A DNA stretch of 64,000 nucleotides from KK5 sp034043675 (GCF_034043675.1 NZ_JAXCLA010000001.1:310001-374000); one strand, 5' to 3'. Numbered from the stretch's first letter, positions 42,480 through 51,514 are shown. Numbers and translations: made by a program. The notes: generated by a model not told the origin, from the sequence alone.

Positions 42480-43538
42480 TCAGCCCCTCAACGATGCCAT
42501 GTCGATGGAGAAGCGGTATTTGACGTCCCCGCGCAGCAGGCGCTCGTAGGCGGTATTGATCTCCGACGCCTTGATCACCTCGACATCGGCGGTGATGTTG
42601 TGCTGGCCGCAGAAGTCCAGCATCTCCTGCGTCTGGTCAATGCCGCCGATGGCGGACCCCGAGAAGGACTTGTTGCCGAAGATCAGCGCGAACGCTGCCA
42701 CGGGCAAGGGCTTCTCCGGCGCCCCGACCAAGGTCAGGTTGCCGTCGAGCTTCAGCAGGTTGAGGTAGGCGTTGATGTCGTGCTCGGCGGACACGCAGTC
42801 AAGAATCATGTCGAACGATCCGGCGTGAGCCGCCATCTCGTCGGCGTTCTTCGAGATCACGACCTCGTCGGCGCCCAGGCGCAAGGCATCGTCGCGCTTT
42901 CCCGGCGAGGTGCTGAAGACGACGACGTGCGCGCCCATCGCGTGAGCCAGCTTGACGCCCATGTGTCCCAGGCCTCCGAGGCCAACGATGCCCACTTTCT
43001 TGCCCGGGCCGACGCCACGCCGCTTGAGCGGCGAATAGGTGGTGATGCCGGCGCAAAGCAGCGGCGCGGCTCCCGCGAGGTCCAGGTTCGGCGGAATGCG
43101 CAGCACCATGCCCTCTTCGACGACGATGCGCTCGGAGTAGCCGCCGTAGGTCACCGGCGCGGTACCGTGCTTGTCGGGGCTGTTGTAGGTGAAGGTGACG
43201 TTCGAGCAGAACTGCTCCATGCCGCCCTTGCATGCGGGGCAGCTGTGGTCAGAACCCACCAGACAGCCAACGCCCACCGTGTCGCCCAGCTTGAAGCGCG
43301 TCACGCCGGGTCCCACGGCGCTGACGCGCCCGATGATCTCGTGGCCGGGAACGCAGGGATACACCGTCGGCATGAACTCCGACCACTCGTCGCGCACCTG
43401 GTGCAGGTCGGAGTGGCAGACGCCGCAGAACAGGATGTCGATCTGCACGTCGCGATCGGTCACGTCGCGACGCGGGATCGTGGTGCTGGACATCGGGGAG
43501 GATTTGCTGATGGCCGCGAGGGCCTTTGCGTCGAACAT
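42480..43538 (-). CDS. Zinc-dependent NADP aldehyde reductase, YahK/cinnamyl-alcohol-dehydrogenase type
   Basis: A 352-residue medium-chain zinc alcohol dehydrogenase. The catalytic zinc set is Cys41-His42 in GVCHSD and HE at 66-67 (PGHEIIG). The structural zinc Cys cluster is CPACKGGMEQFC, and the Rossmann motif is GIVGLGGLGHMGVK. YahK and CAD homologues reduce aliphatic and aromatic aldehydes with NADPH. AGGAG at 8 nt supports ATG 43538. It is divergent from an AraC_N regulator, an arrangement like yqhC-yqhD, so it is a likely aldehyde-detoxification pair. Confidence 0.92.
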   Translation of the reverse strand: MFDAKALAAISKSSPMSSTTIPRRDVTDRDVQIDILFCGVCHSDLHQVRDEWSEFMPTVYPCVPGHEIIGRVSAVGPGVTRFKLGDTVGVGCLVGSDHSCPACKGGMEQFCSNVTFTYNSPDKHGTAPVTYGGYSERIVVEEGMVLRIPPNLDLAGAAPLLCAGITTYSPLKRRGVGPGKKVGIVGLGGLGHMGVKLAHAMGAHVVVFSTSPGKRDDALRLGADEVVISKNADEMAAHAGSFDMILDCVSAEHDINAYLNLLKLDGNLTLVGAPEKPLPVAAFALIFGNKSFSGSAIGGIDQTQEMLDFCGQHNITADVEVIKASEINTAYERLLRGDVKYRFSIDMASLRG

Positions 43539-43594
43539 CGGGGCGCTCCTAAAAGGTCAGCCCCCATTGTTTTCAGGCGATCGGCGACCGGGTA

Positions 43595-43625
43595 GCCCGA
43601 TCCTGTTCGATCATTGCCCGATCCT
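43595..43625. promoter_or_regulatory. Paired direct repeats, probable AraC-family operator
   Basis: GCCCGATCCT occurs twice (43595-43604 and 43616-43625), 21 bp start-to-start, i.e. on the same DNA face two turns apart, within the 160-bp gap between the reductase and AraC_N regulator. That is the spacing expected of AraC-family half-sites. Confidence 0.5.
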
Positions 43626-43698
43626 CCTGCGACGGCAAGGAATGAGCATCCGCCCGCGCAGCGCGCGCTATTCTTTCTTCTCGACGACACACGAGCTC

Positions 43699-44625
43699 AT
43701 GGCGATGACCCCGCACAGCGACCAGTTCATCCAAGACATCGCACGCTGGACCGAGGGGCGAGAGCAGTTCGACGCACCGATCGACGGGTTGCACCTGTTT
43801 CGCCAGGAGCAGCTGTCCGAACATATGGTCTGCATGGTGGAGCCGAGCATCGGGCTGGTCGTCCAGGGCGCCAAAGCCGTCGAGCTGGGTGACCGGACGT
43901 TCCGATACGACCCGCAGCATCTGCTGGTCACGTCGCTCGACGTTCCGGCGCGCATGCAGGTGCTGCAGGCCAGCAGGCAGCGCCCCTACCTGGGGCTGGC
44001 TTTGAAGCTGGACCTGCGCGTTCTCGGTGAACTGATGCTTCAGTGCAAGCCCTCTCCGGTCGAACCGGTCGCGGGCGCAGGAATCTCCGTCACCCCGGTG
44101 ACCAGGCCGCTGACCGACGCGCTGCAGCGGCTCGTGTCGCTGCTGGATGAGCCGGACGCACGCGACGTGCTCGCGCCGCTGGCCTTGCGAGAAGTCTATT
44201 TCCGGATCTTGACCGGCGGGCAGGGCGCCCGATTGCGTCAGATCGTCTCGACCGGCAGCCAGGGCTTTCGCATCGCGCGCGCCATCGACTGGCTCAAGGA
44301 TCACTTCAGACAGCCCATGCAGGTGGAGCAGTTGGCCGATCTCGCAAAAATGAGCCCGTCGGCCTTCCATCATCACTTCAAGCAGCTCACCGCGATGAGC
44401 CCGCTCCAGTACCAGAAGCGGCTGCGTCTGCACGAAGCGCGCAGGCTGATGCTGTCGGAGGATCAGGATGCCGCCGCGGCCGCCTTCCAGGTCGGCTACG
44501 AAAGCCCGACGCAGTTCAGTCGGGAGTACGCCAGGCTGTTCGGAGCCCCGCCGCGACGCGACGTCGAGCGCCTGCGCGTCCCAGCGCCAGCGCCCCGACC
44601 ACTCAGGGCAACACCTTCACCCTGA
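43699..44625 (+). CDS. AraC_N-family regulator, YqhC-like
   Basis: A 308-residue regulator with an N-terminal AraC_N cupin-like domain (IDGLHLFRQEQLSEHMVCMVEPSIGLVVQGAKAVELGDRTFRYDPQHLLVTSLDVP) and a C-terminal two-HTH domain (MQVEQLADLAKMSPSAFHHHFKQLTAMSPLQYQKRLRLHEARRLM ... VGYESPTQFSREYARLFG). YqhC in E. coli activates the divergent aldehyde reductase YqhD; the same layout is here with a zinc reductase. ATG 43699 is favoured; an upstream in-frame ATG at 43642 would add 19 residues. The 3' end overlaps the DUF1080 gene convergently by 23 bp. Confidence 0.9.
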   Translation: MAMTPHSDQFIQDIARWTEGREQFDAPIDGLHLFRQEQLSEHMVCMVEPSIGLVVQGAKAVELGDRTFRYDPQHLLVTSLDVPARMQVLQASRQRPYLGLALKLDLRVLGELMLQCKPSPVEPVAGAGISVTPVTRPLTDALQRLVSLLDEPDARDVLAPLALREVYFRILTGGQGARLRQIVSTGSQGFRIARAIDWLKDHFRQPMQVEQLADLAKMSPSAFHHHFKQLTAMSPLQYQKRLRLHEARRLMLSEDQDAAAAAFQVGYESPTQFSREYARLFGAPPRRDVERLRVPAPAPRPLRATPSP

Positions 44626-45274
44626 TGTTCCGGAAGTGCGTCTCGCTGCCCGGGTCATGCCCCTGCAGCGCGAAGGTGCCGCTGGACAGGTAGCGCTTCT
44701 CCAGGCCCTCCTGGCGGACCAGCGGGGACTCCTCGGTGTAGTCGGCCGTCTTCTCGTTGTTGACGAAGGTGGTGACGTGCTTGCCTTCGACGCGCACGGT
44801 CATCGTGAACCACTGCTGGTCGGGGGACACGACCTTCATGTAGTCCTGCACGCCCCACAGGCCGCCGGTGCGGCTGGGGTCGCTGTGGGAGTTGTTGACT
44901 TGCACCTCGTAGCCCCGCTCGGGCCAGCCGGCTTCCTGCCACTGGGTGTGGAAGTAGACGCCGGAGTTGGCGTGCGGAAAGGTCATGACCTCGACCTTCA
45001 GCTCGAAGTTCTTGAAGTCGTGCTGCTGCACCGGGCCGGTGTAGTACAGGTGCGAGCGCGGGCCGTGGACGACGATGGCGCCGTCCTTCACGCTGAAGGT
45101 GCCAGGCTTGTCGCTGGCGCGCCAGTTGTCCAGGCTCTTGCCGTCGAACAGCAGTTGCCAGCCGGCGGCGGATTCCTCGGCCGTGAGGGTGTTGGCCGCG
45201 TCAGCGGCGTGAGCCGCGGTGGCGAACGAAGCAACGACAAGGGCGGCAGCGGCCGCAAGGGAAGCGATGCGCAT
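44603..45274 (-). CDS. DUF1080 protein, putative 3-keto-glycoside hydrolase
   Basis: A 223-residue exported protein. The signal peptide is about 1-23. A DUF1080 concanavalin-like beta-sandwich follows (GWQLLFDGKSLDNWRASDKPGTFSVKDGAIVVHG ... FELKVEVMTFPHANSGVYFHTQW ... GYEVQVNNSHSDPSRTGGLWG ... LQGHDPGSETHFRNIRVKVLP). DUF1080 members were shown to hydrolyse 3-keto-glucosides and 3-keto-disaccharides. The start overlaps the previous gene's stop by one base (TGATG), so all three genes of the cassette are cotranslated. It is the last gene of the cassette, as expected for the cleavage step. Confidence 0.85.
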   Translation of the reverse strand: MRIASLAAAAALVVASFATAAHAADAANTLTAEESAAGWQLLFDGKSLDNWRASDKPGTFSVKDGAIVVHGPRSHLYYTGPVQQHDFKNFELKVEVMTFPHANSGVYFHTQWQEAGWPERGYEVQVNNSHSDPSRTGGLWGVQDYMKVVSPDQQWFTMTVRVEGKHVTTFVNNEKTADYTEESPLVRQEGLEKRYLSSGTFALQGHDPGSETHFRNIRVKVLP

Positions 45275-45900
45275 CAGGCAACTCCAACGATTTGCAGGAC
45301 TTTGAGGGGTGGGCCGTCGAAGGTGACGGAGGGGGTGTTGCCGACGAAGCCGACGTCCTTCATGCCTTCCGGCGTCGTGTAGAAACCACCGGCGGTGAGG
45401 TCGCGGAAGCGCTGGAAGAACTTGGCGGCCGCGGCGAATTCGGGCTTGGCCGTCTCGGTCCAGCAGATGTCGTCGGCGATCTGCGATTGCTGGGCTACAT
45501 CGAGCTGGTCGAAGCGCTTGCCGCCGAAGCGCTTCGCGCTCTCGGCCTCCAGCCAGGCCAGGCCGTCGATGATGACGGGCCGGTCCTGGGCCTGGTCGGG
45601 GTACGGCGCGCTGACCCATTCGTCGATGAAGCGGTGCACCTGCAATTGCGCGGCGCTGGGCGACTGCGCGTCGGCCGGGATGATCAGGCCGCACAGCGCC
45701 TGGGCGGTGCGGTTCTGCGCGGCATTGAAGGTCAGCGGCCACAGCTCGCCGCTCTTGTAGCTCTGGGTGAGCTTGGGGTCGGTACCGTAGCCGGTGGGCT
45801 TGGCGCCCTTGCGCGTGGCGGGCGTGGCGCCGGCCGACACCGGCACGCCCAGCGCCGCGCTGGCGGCCAGCATCCATTGCAGGGTGGTTCTGCGGTCCAT
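45274..45900 (-). CDS. Gluconate 2-dehydrogenase subunit 3-family protein
   Basis: A 208-residue protein with an N-terminal twin-arginine-like signal (MDRRTTLQWMLAASAALGVPVSAGATP), then the gluconate_2-dh3 domain (LTFNAAQNRTAQALCGLIIPADAQSPSAAQLQVHRFIDEW ... DLTAGGFYTTPEGMKDVGFVGN). Subunit 3 is the small partner of periplasmic GMC dehydrogenases and mediates export of the folded flavoprotein. ATG 45900 is immediately before the GMC stop (2 bp gap). No cytochrome c subunit is adjacent. Confidence 0.88.
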   Translation of the reverse strand: MDRRTTLQWMLAASAALGVPVSAGATPATRKGAKPTGYGTDPKLTQSYKSGELWPLTFNAAQNRTAQALCGLIIPADAQSPSAAQLQVHRFIDEWVSAPYPDQAQDRPVIIDGLAWLEAESAKRFGGKRFDQLDVAQQSQIADDICWTETAKPEFAAAAKFFQRFRDLTAGGFYTTPEGMKDVGFVGNTPSVTFDGPPLKVLQIVGVA

Positions 45901-45902
45901 GC

Positions 45903-47717
45903 TCAGAGCTCCTTGCGGCGGAAGCGGTCGACGATGTGGTCGGCCTGGCGCCAGGCCAGCGCCATGATGGTCAGCGTGGGGTTCTTGTCGGCGTTCGACG
46001 CGAAGGGTGCGCCGTCGGACAGGAACAGGTTGGGCACGTCCCAGGTCTGGCCCCAGCGGTTGGTGACGGAGGTGTTCGCGTCCGCGCCCATGATGGCGCC
46101 GCCCACCTCGTGGATGATGGAACCGCCCGGGGCGATGGCCTTCCTGCCGTCCAGCTCCGGCCCGCCGTCCAGCACCTTTCCGCCCATGGCTCCGACGATG
46201 TCGGCGAAGGTCTTCTGCATGTGGGCGGCCTGGCGGGTCTCGTGCTCGGCCCACTGCCAGTGGAAGCGCAGCACGGGGATGCCGAAGCGGTCCTGCGTCG
46301 TCGGGTCGATCTCGCAGAACGAGTCGTCGTTGGGGATCATCTCGCCGCGACCGGAGAGGTAGACGAAGGAGCCGAAGGTGCGGCGCACATCCTGCTTGAA
46401 CTTCGCCCCGTAGCTGCCTTGAGTGAATCCCTCCAGGCCCGCGCCGGTGCCGGCAGTGGGCATGCGGCGGCCGGTGCCCAGCTCAATGTGATAGCCGCGC
46501 GGGAAGCCCAGGCCTTTCTCGGCCCAGCCCGCGCCCTGCTTGCCGTACAGCCACCAGGGTGCGTACATGTGCGAGCCGCCAGCGCCGTCCTCATTGTGCG
46601 GCGGCAGGTTTTCCAGCAGCGGCACCTGGCCGGACAGGTCGCTGCCCACGGTGTCCATCACGTACTTGCCAACCTTGCCGCTGCTGTTGGCCAGGCCCTG
46701 CGGATACGCGCTGGTCCGGCTGTTCAGCAGGATGCGCACCGACTCGCAGGCGCTGGCGGACAGCACCACCGCACGGCCCTTGACCTCGATGTGCTTGCCG
46801 GTCTTGCGGTCGACGAAGCGCACGCCGCTGGCCTTGCCGTCCTTCGTCGTCACTTCGTAGACCATCGCGTCGCAGAGCACGTCGAGATTGCCGCTGGCCA
46901 GCGCCGGCGGCAGGTGCACGGCGGGGCTCTGGTAGGTCGCGCCGATCGCGCAGCCGCGCGAACAGGGCGTGGCCCAGAAGCAGGCGGCCCGATCGCGCAT
47001 GGCCTGCGCGACCAGCGCCTGCGCGCGCGCGTTGCCGGGATGCAGCAGCGCGGGGATCCGCTTGTCGTCGAGCTTGGCCGTCAACACCGCACGGTGGATG
47101 GGCACCACCGGGATGCCCAGCTTGCCGGCGCGCTGTGCGATGAGGCGCTCGCCCACGCGCGCGGCGGGTGCGGGCAGCAGGCAGCCGTCGGGCGAGTCGG
47201 GCGTGTTCTCCAGGCCCTCGTTGCTGCCATAGATGCCCACCAGCATCTCGACCTTGTCGTAGTACGGCGCCAGATCGTCGTAGCCGATGGGCCAGTCGAA
47301 GCCCAGGCCGTCGCGGCTGTGCGGCTTGAAGTCGTAGGGGCCGTTGCGCAGCGAGATGCGGCCCCAGTGGTTGGTGCGGCCGCCCAGCATGCGGGCGCGC
47401 CACCAGTCGAAGCGCTGCTCCTCATTGGTGGACGCCTGCGTGTACGGCTCACCCGGCACCTGCCAGCCGCCGTCCACCGTCGCGTCGTAGAAGCCGAAGG
47501 GCTTGTCCGGCGTGCTGGTGCCGCGCAGCGGGGCATCGTGCGAGGCCTGGAACATCGGCGTCTCGGTGCGGAAATCGTAGTGCCGGCCGGCTTCCAGCAT
47601 CAGCACCTTCACGCCTTCCAGCGCCAGCGTGTAGGCCGTCTGGCCGCCACCGGCACCGGAGCCGACGACGATCACGTCATAGTCACGCGCCAGCTCGCGC
47701 GTCGTCACAAATCCCAT
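45903..47717 (-). CDS. GMC oxidoreductase, putative glycoside 3-dehydrogenase large subunit
   Basis: A 604-residue GMC flavoprotein. The FAD motif GSGAGGGQTAYTLALEG lies near 18-34, then GRTNHWGR, AIGATYQSPAVH, SACESVRILLNS. The C-terminal catalytic His region is GGSIIHEVGGAIMGAD with a downstream N in LFLSDGAPFASNADKNPTLTIMALAWRQADHI. It lacks its own signal peptide, so export would be hitch-hiking on the Tat-like subunit 3. The triad GMC, subunit 3 and DUF1080 matches sugar 3-oxidation systems (glucoside 3-dehydrogenases such as Caulobacter LacABC). Electron acceptor is not encoded here. Confidence 0.87.
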   Translation of the reverse strand: MGFVTTRELARDYDVIVVGSGAGGGQTAYTLALEGVKVLMLEAGRHYDFRTETPMFQASHDAPLRGTSTPDKPFGFYDATVDGGWQVPGEPYTQASTNEEQRFDWWRARMLGGRTNHWGRISLRNGPYDFKPHSRDGLGFDWPIGYDDLAPYYDKVEMLVGIYGSNEGLENTPDSPDGCLLPAPAARVGERLIAQRAGKLGIPVVPIHRAVLTAKLDDKRIPALLHPGNARAQALVAQAMRDRAACFWATPCSRGCAIGATYQSPAVHLPPALASGNLDVLCDAMVYEVTTKDGKASGVRFVDRKTGKHIEVKGRAVVLSASACESVRILLNSRTSAYPQGLANSSGKVGKYVMDTVGSDLSGQVPLLENLPPHNEDGAGGSHMYAPWWLYGKQGAGWAEKGLGFPRGYHIELGTGRRMPTAGTGAGLEGFTQGSYGAKFKQDVRRTFGSFVYLSGRGEMIPNDDSFCEIDPTTQDRFGIPVLRFHWQWAEHETRQAAHMQKTFADIVGAMGGKVLDGGPELDGRKAIAPGGSIIHEVGGAIMGADANTSVTNRWGQTWDVPNLFLSDGAPFASNADKNPTLTIMALAWRQADHIVDRFRRKEL

Positions 47718-47793
47718 GAGCCCTCCTCAACGAGGCGGGCAGTGTAGCCAGCGCGGGAGGGGCAGTCGTTGGTAACGGCGGGCCTGAAAACCC

Positions 47794-48198
47794 TCAGCCG
47801 TGCGATGCGTGGCGGCTCGTCGCTCGGTGCGCCAGCACGATGATCAGCGGCAGCAGCAGCTCCGGGATCAGGTAGCCAAGCCACAGAGCCGCCGGCTCGG
47901 GAAGACCGACCTGGCTGATCGACACGAGCCGCCCGGTGCCCGCCAGCAACACACCCAGCGCGAGCAGGTACACCAGCGTTCCCTGCTGGCGGATGGTCCG
48001 GGCGGCCCAGAAGCTGATGAAGCCGGTGGAGAGGTAGACGCCCGCCATGAAGCGATGGACGTTGTCCAGCCGGGGCGAGACCTGCGGCTCACCCAGGTAC
48101 ATCTGCAGCGAGCCGCCGAGCACCGAAATCGCAGCGATCAGGAACAGGCAGACTTGCACGACACGCTGGCTGAGCAGCATCGGGGAAGCGGTGGGCAT
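47794..48198 (-). CDS. DUF4345-family four-helix membrane protein
   Basis: A 134-residue membrane protein with four helices (QVCLFLIAAISVLGGSLQMYLG; FMAGVYLSTGFISFWAART; LVYLLALGVLLAGTGRLVS; LPLIIVLAHRA). The pattern NVHRFMAGVYLSTGFISFWAARTI is typical of DUF4345. Function unknown. It follows the divergent-side kinase region without a clear operon partner; 106 bp separate its start from the next kinase stop and nothing recognisable is there. Confidence 0.82.
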   Translation of the reverse strand: MPTASPMLLSQRVVQVCLFLIAAISVLGGSLQMYLGEPQVSPRLDNVHRFMAGVYLSTGFISFWAARTIRQQGTLVYLLALGVLLAGTGRLVSISQVGLPEPAALWLGYLIPELLLPLIIVLAHRATSRHASHG

Positions 48199-48304
48199 GG
48201 GGATGTCTCCTTTGGAGCGGCCTGATGATGGATCTCATCAGTTGTCCGCGGGCCGGAGTATTGACCCGATGTCTGAGCGGGAACAGCCCCATCTTGTGGA
48301 ACCG

Positions 48305-49723
48305 TCAGCCGGCCAGCACCACCCTCACCCTCAGTCCCCGCCCGCCATCGGGCCGATCCTCCAAGGTCACGCGGGCACCGCAGGCGCGTGCCGCCTCGCG
48401 CACGATGGCGAGGCCCAGGCCCGTGCCTTCGGTACCCGGCGCGGCGCGGAAGAAGCGCTCGAACACCTGCTCGCGCAGCGCCGCGGCGATGCCGGGGCCG
48501 TTGTCGTCGACGGTCAGCTGAACTTCGCCGTTATCGAGCTTCGCCAGGCCCACGGTGACGCGGCCGCCTTCGTCGGTGTAGCGCAGCGCGTTGTCGACGA
48601 GGTTGGCGACCAGCGCGTCGAGCAGCGCGGGCTGGGCGCGGACGACGAGCGGGCCGTCCGGCGCCTCCAGCCCCAGGTCGATGTTGCGCCGGTCGGCCAG
48701 CGCCGCCAGTTGCTCCAGCACGTGCAGCGCCAGCGCTGCCAGGTCGACCGGCTCCGGCGCCACCGCGGCATCGGGCTGCTCGGCCTGGGCGAGCAGCAGC
48801 AGCTTGTTGGTCACGGCCACCAGGCGGCGGTTGCTGGCCTGCATCTCGCGCCACATCGCATCCATGTCGGCGCGGCGGCTGGTCCAGTCCTCGTCCTTGC
48901 GGTGCGCGCGCGTGTAGCGCGCGAACTCGATCTGGCTGGCCTGCATCGCCAGCGGTGTGCGGAGCTGATGCGCGGCATCGGCGATGAAGCGGCGCTGCGC
49001 TTCGGAGTGAGCCCGCAGTTGCTCGGTGAAGGCGTTGAGCGTGTCGGCCACCGGGCGCAGCTCGCGGTGCAGGCCGTCCGTGTCGATCGCCATGTCCAGG
49101 TGCAGCGGATCCTTGCGGCGCAGCTGGCGCGACAGACGCATCAGCGGCCGCAGCTCCAGGGTCAGCGCCAGGGTGGCGATGGCGCCGGCCAGCAGCAGCG
49201 CGACCAGCAGGTAGACGACGCTGGGCCACCAGAGCTTGAGCCGCATCGCATCGTGGCTGCCGGTGGTCTTGCCGACGGCGATGTCCACCATCTGCGCGCT
49301 GCCCAGCTCGTACATCGAGCGCTGGGTGAACACGACGCGCAGCGGTCGGCCCTGGAACTCGGTGTCGTACCACTGCGGCTCGCCGCTGGCGGTCGACTTG
49401 GGCGGGCGCGGAAAGTCGGCTGAGCCGGCCAGCAGCCGGCCGTCCTCGTGCGCGCTGACGCTGAGGAAGACCTGGTCGCGCTCGGGCGAAGCGAACAGGC
49501 TCAGCGCCGAGGGCGGCACCGTGGCGGCGATGTTGTCGCCCTCCCAGATCAGCCGGTCGGACAGCACCTGGGCGGAGGACAGCAGGTCGTGGTCCTGCAC
49601 GTAGTCCGCCAGGGCGGTGGCATTGCGCCAGCTGAGCGCCGCGCAGATGCCGACGAACAGCGACATCGGCAGCAGCAGCCAGAGCAGCAGCCGCCAGCGG
49701 AGGCTAGGCTTCGTCGTCTTCAC
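48305..49723 (-). CDS. TctE-like sensor histidine kinase
   Basis: A 472-residue kinase with N-terminal TM (residues about 10-30), periplasmic sensor (about 31-165) in the TctE N-terminal style, TM2 (about 172-195), HAMP-like linker, H-box RRFIADAAHQLRTPLAMQ, N-box LVANLVDNALRYTDEGG and G-boxes DDNGPGIAAALREQ and EGTGLGLAIVREAA. It overlaps its response regulator by 20 bp. TctDE systems sense carboxylates and control the divergent transport genes; here the divergent operon is a NitT/TauT-type ABC importer. Confidence 0.92.
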   Translation of the reverse strand: MKTTKPSLRWRLLLWLLLPMSLFVGICAALSWRNATALADYVQDHDLLSSAQVLSDRLIWEGDNIAATVPPSALSLFASPERDQVFLSVSAHEDGRLLAGSADFPRPPKSTASGEPQWYDTEFQGRPLRVVFTQRSMYELGSAQMVDIAVGKTTGSHDAMRLKLWWPSVVYLLVALLLAGAIATLALTLELRPLMRLSRQLRRKDPLHLDMAIDTDGLHRELRPVADTLNAFTEQLRAHSEAQRRFIADAAHQLRTPLAMQASQIEFARYTRAHRKDEDWTSRRADMDAMWREMQASNRRLVAVTNKLLLLAQAEQPDAAVAPEPVDLAALALHVLEQLAALADRRNIDLGLEAPDGPLVVRAQPALLDALVANLVDNALRYTDEGGRVTVGLAKLDNGEVQLTVDDNGPGIAAALREQVFERFFRAAPGTEGTGLGLAIVREAARACGARVTLEDRPDGGRGLRVRVVLAG

Positions 49724-50387
49724 GGGTTCTCAGCAGGAAGCCGACGCCGCGCAGCGTGATGATGGTCGCCTGGCTGGCCTCCAGCTTCTTGCGCAGGCGG
49801 TGCAGGTAGAGGTCGACCGCGTCGGCGCTGGCCTCTTCGTCGAGGCTGAAGATGGCGTCCTGCAGGGCCTGGCGGGACACGGTGCGGCCGGCCTTCAGCA
49901 TCAGCGCCTCCAGCAGCGAGCGCTCGCGCGGCGGCAGGGGCAAGTCCTGACCCCTCAAGCCGAACTGGCGCGTGCGCAGGTCGTAGGCGAGGTCGCCGCA
50001 TACCAGCGTGTTGGCCTTGCCGGGCATCTGGCGCCGCACCATCGCCTGGATGCGTGCCACCAGCTCGCGGATCTCGACCGGCTTGACGAGGTAATCATCC
50101 GCGCCGATCTCCAGGCATTGCACCTTCTGATCCAGCGAGGCGCTGGCCGTCAGCACCAGCACCGGCACCGCGTCGCCGCGCTCGCGCAGCCGGCGCAGCA
50201 CGCCCTTGCCGCTGAGCGCGCCGGGCAGGTTCAGGTCCAGCAGCACCACGTCGTAGGCATGGCCGCGCAGCAGCGCATCGGCCGCCTCACCGTCGGCCAC
50301 CGGGTCGACGACGAAGCCCTGCTCGCGCAGCAGTTGCGCGAGCCAGCGGGAGAGTTCGGGGCTGTCCTCGATCAGCAGGACTTTCAT
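49704..50387 (-). CDS. TctD-like OmpR-family response regulator
   Basis: A 227-residue receiver plus winged-helix regulator (MKVLLIEDSPELSRWLAQLLREQGFVVDPVADG; acceptor Asp51 in VVLLDLNLPG; LTASAS; YLVKPVE; C-terminal DAVDLYLHRLRKKLEASQATIITLRGVGFLL). The family signature matches TctD/QseB-like regulators. It lies 98 bp from the divergent ABC importer start, so regulating that operon is the simplest idea. No clear direct repeat was visible in the gap. Confidence 0.93.
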   Translation of the reverse strand: MKVLLIEDSPELSRWLAQLLREQGFVVDPVADGEAADALLRGHAYDVVLLDLNLPGALSGKGVLRRLRERGDAVPVLVLTASASLDQKVQCLEIGADDYLVKPVEIRELVARIQAMVRRQMPGKANTLVCGDLAYDLRTRQFGLRGQDLPLPPRERSLLEALMLKAGRTVSRQALQDAIFSLDEEASADAVDLYLHRLRKKLEASQATIITLRGVGFLLRTREDDEA

Positions 50388-50485
50388 AGGGATAACCAGT
50401 AGATTCTGCGATGCCTGGCGAAAGCCGTTCGAAAGGCGGCGCTCCGTAAGCTGGGCGAGCCTACAACAACATGGAGACACGCTCG

Positions 50486-51514
50486 ATGCGCTTCCCTGCC
50501 TATTTCCCTGGCTCATCACGCACGCTGTTCGCTGCCGCCGCGCTCGCCCTGTGCGCTGCCTCCTCTCAGGCCGCCGAGCCGATCATCATCATGGTCGGCG
50601 GCATCAACAAGATCATCTACCTGCCCGCCAAGCTGACCGAGGCGCTGGGCTACTTCAAGGAAGAAGGCCTCAACGTCGAGTTGCAGTCGCAGCCGGCTGG
50701 CGTGGACGCCGAGAACCAACTGATCGCCGGTGCGGTGCAGGGCGTGGTCGGCTTCTACGACCACACGATCGACCTGCAGAGCAAGGGCAAGGAGATCGAG
50801 GCGATCGCAGTGTTCTGCAAGGTGCCGGGCGAGGCCGAGATCGTCTCCACCAAGGCCGCGGCTGCCGGTTTCAAGAGCTTCGCCGATGCCAAGGGCAAGA
50901 ACTACACGCTGGGCGTGACCGGCCTGGGCTCGTCCACCGACTTCCTGACCCGCTACCTCGCCGAGCGCTCGGGCGTGCCGAGCAAGGACTACACCTTGCT
51001 GCCGGTGGGTGCCGGTAACACCTTCATCGCCGCGATCAAGCAGGACCGCATCCAGGCCGGCATGACCACCGAGCCGACGATCTCCGAGGTGCTCAAGAGC
51101 GGCGACGGCAAGGTGATGGTGGACCTGCGCAACGAAAAGGACACGATCGCAGCGCTGGGCGGCATCTACCCGGCCGCCAGTCTCTACGTTCAGAACGCGT
51201 GGGCCGATGCCCACAAGGCCGAGGCCACCAAGCTGGCCCGCGCCTTCGCCCGCACGATGAAGTGGATCAGCACGCACAGCGCCGCCGAGATCGCCGACAA
51301 GATGCCCAAGGACTACTACGGCAACGACAAGGCGCTGTACGTGCAGGCGCTGCAGGCCTCGCTGCCGATGTACACGAACGACGGCCGCATGCCCGCGGGC
51401 GGCCCGGAGTCGGTGCTGAAGGTGCTGGCCGCCACCAAGCCGCTGATCAAGGGCAAGAACATCGACTTGTCGAAGACCTACACGAACGCCTTCATCCCGG
51501 GAGACATCAAGTGA
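50486..51514 (+). CDS. ABC importer substrate-binding protein, NitT/TauT type
   Basis: A 342-residue periplasmic SBP of the NMT1/THI5-like group. The signal peptide (RTLFAAAALALCAASSQAAEP) precedes the mature start IIIMVGGINKIIYLPAKLTEALGYFKEEGLNVEL, then AGAVQGVVGFYDHTIDLQSKGK. The ATG at 50486 has GGAG 9 nt before it; an upstream ATG (50471) is less likely. It overlaps the ATPase gene by 4 bp. The family imports nitrate, sulfonates, taurine, pyrimidine precursors or aromatic acids; the exact ligand is not legible. Confidence 0.87.
   Translation: MRFPAYFPGSSRTLFAAAALALCAASSQAAEPIIIMVGGINKIIYLPAKLTEALGYFKEEGLNVELQSQPAGVDAENQLIAGAVQGVVGFYDHTIDLQSKGKEIEAIAVFCKVPGEAEIVSTKAAAAGFKSFADAKGKNYTLGVTGLGSSTDFLTRYLAERSGVPSKDYTLLPVGAGNTFIAAIKQDRIQAGMTTEPTISEVLKSGDGKVMVDLRNEKDTIAALGGIYPAASLYVQNAWADAHKAEATKLARAFARTMKWISTHSAAEIADKMPKDYYGNDKALYVQALQASLPMYTNDGRMPAGGPESVLKVLAATKPLIKGKNIDLSKTYTNAFIPGDIK

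Noticed and set aside
45936..47747. 603-codon plus-strand frame opposite the GMC oxidoreductase
   Set aside because: Shadow of the GMC gene, whose FAD and catalytic motifs are unmistakable.
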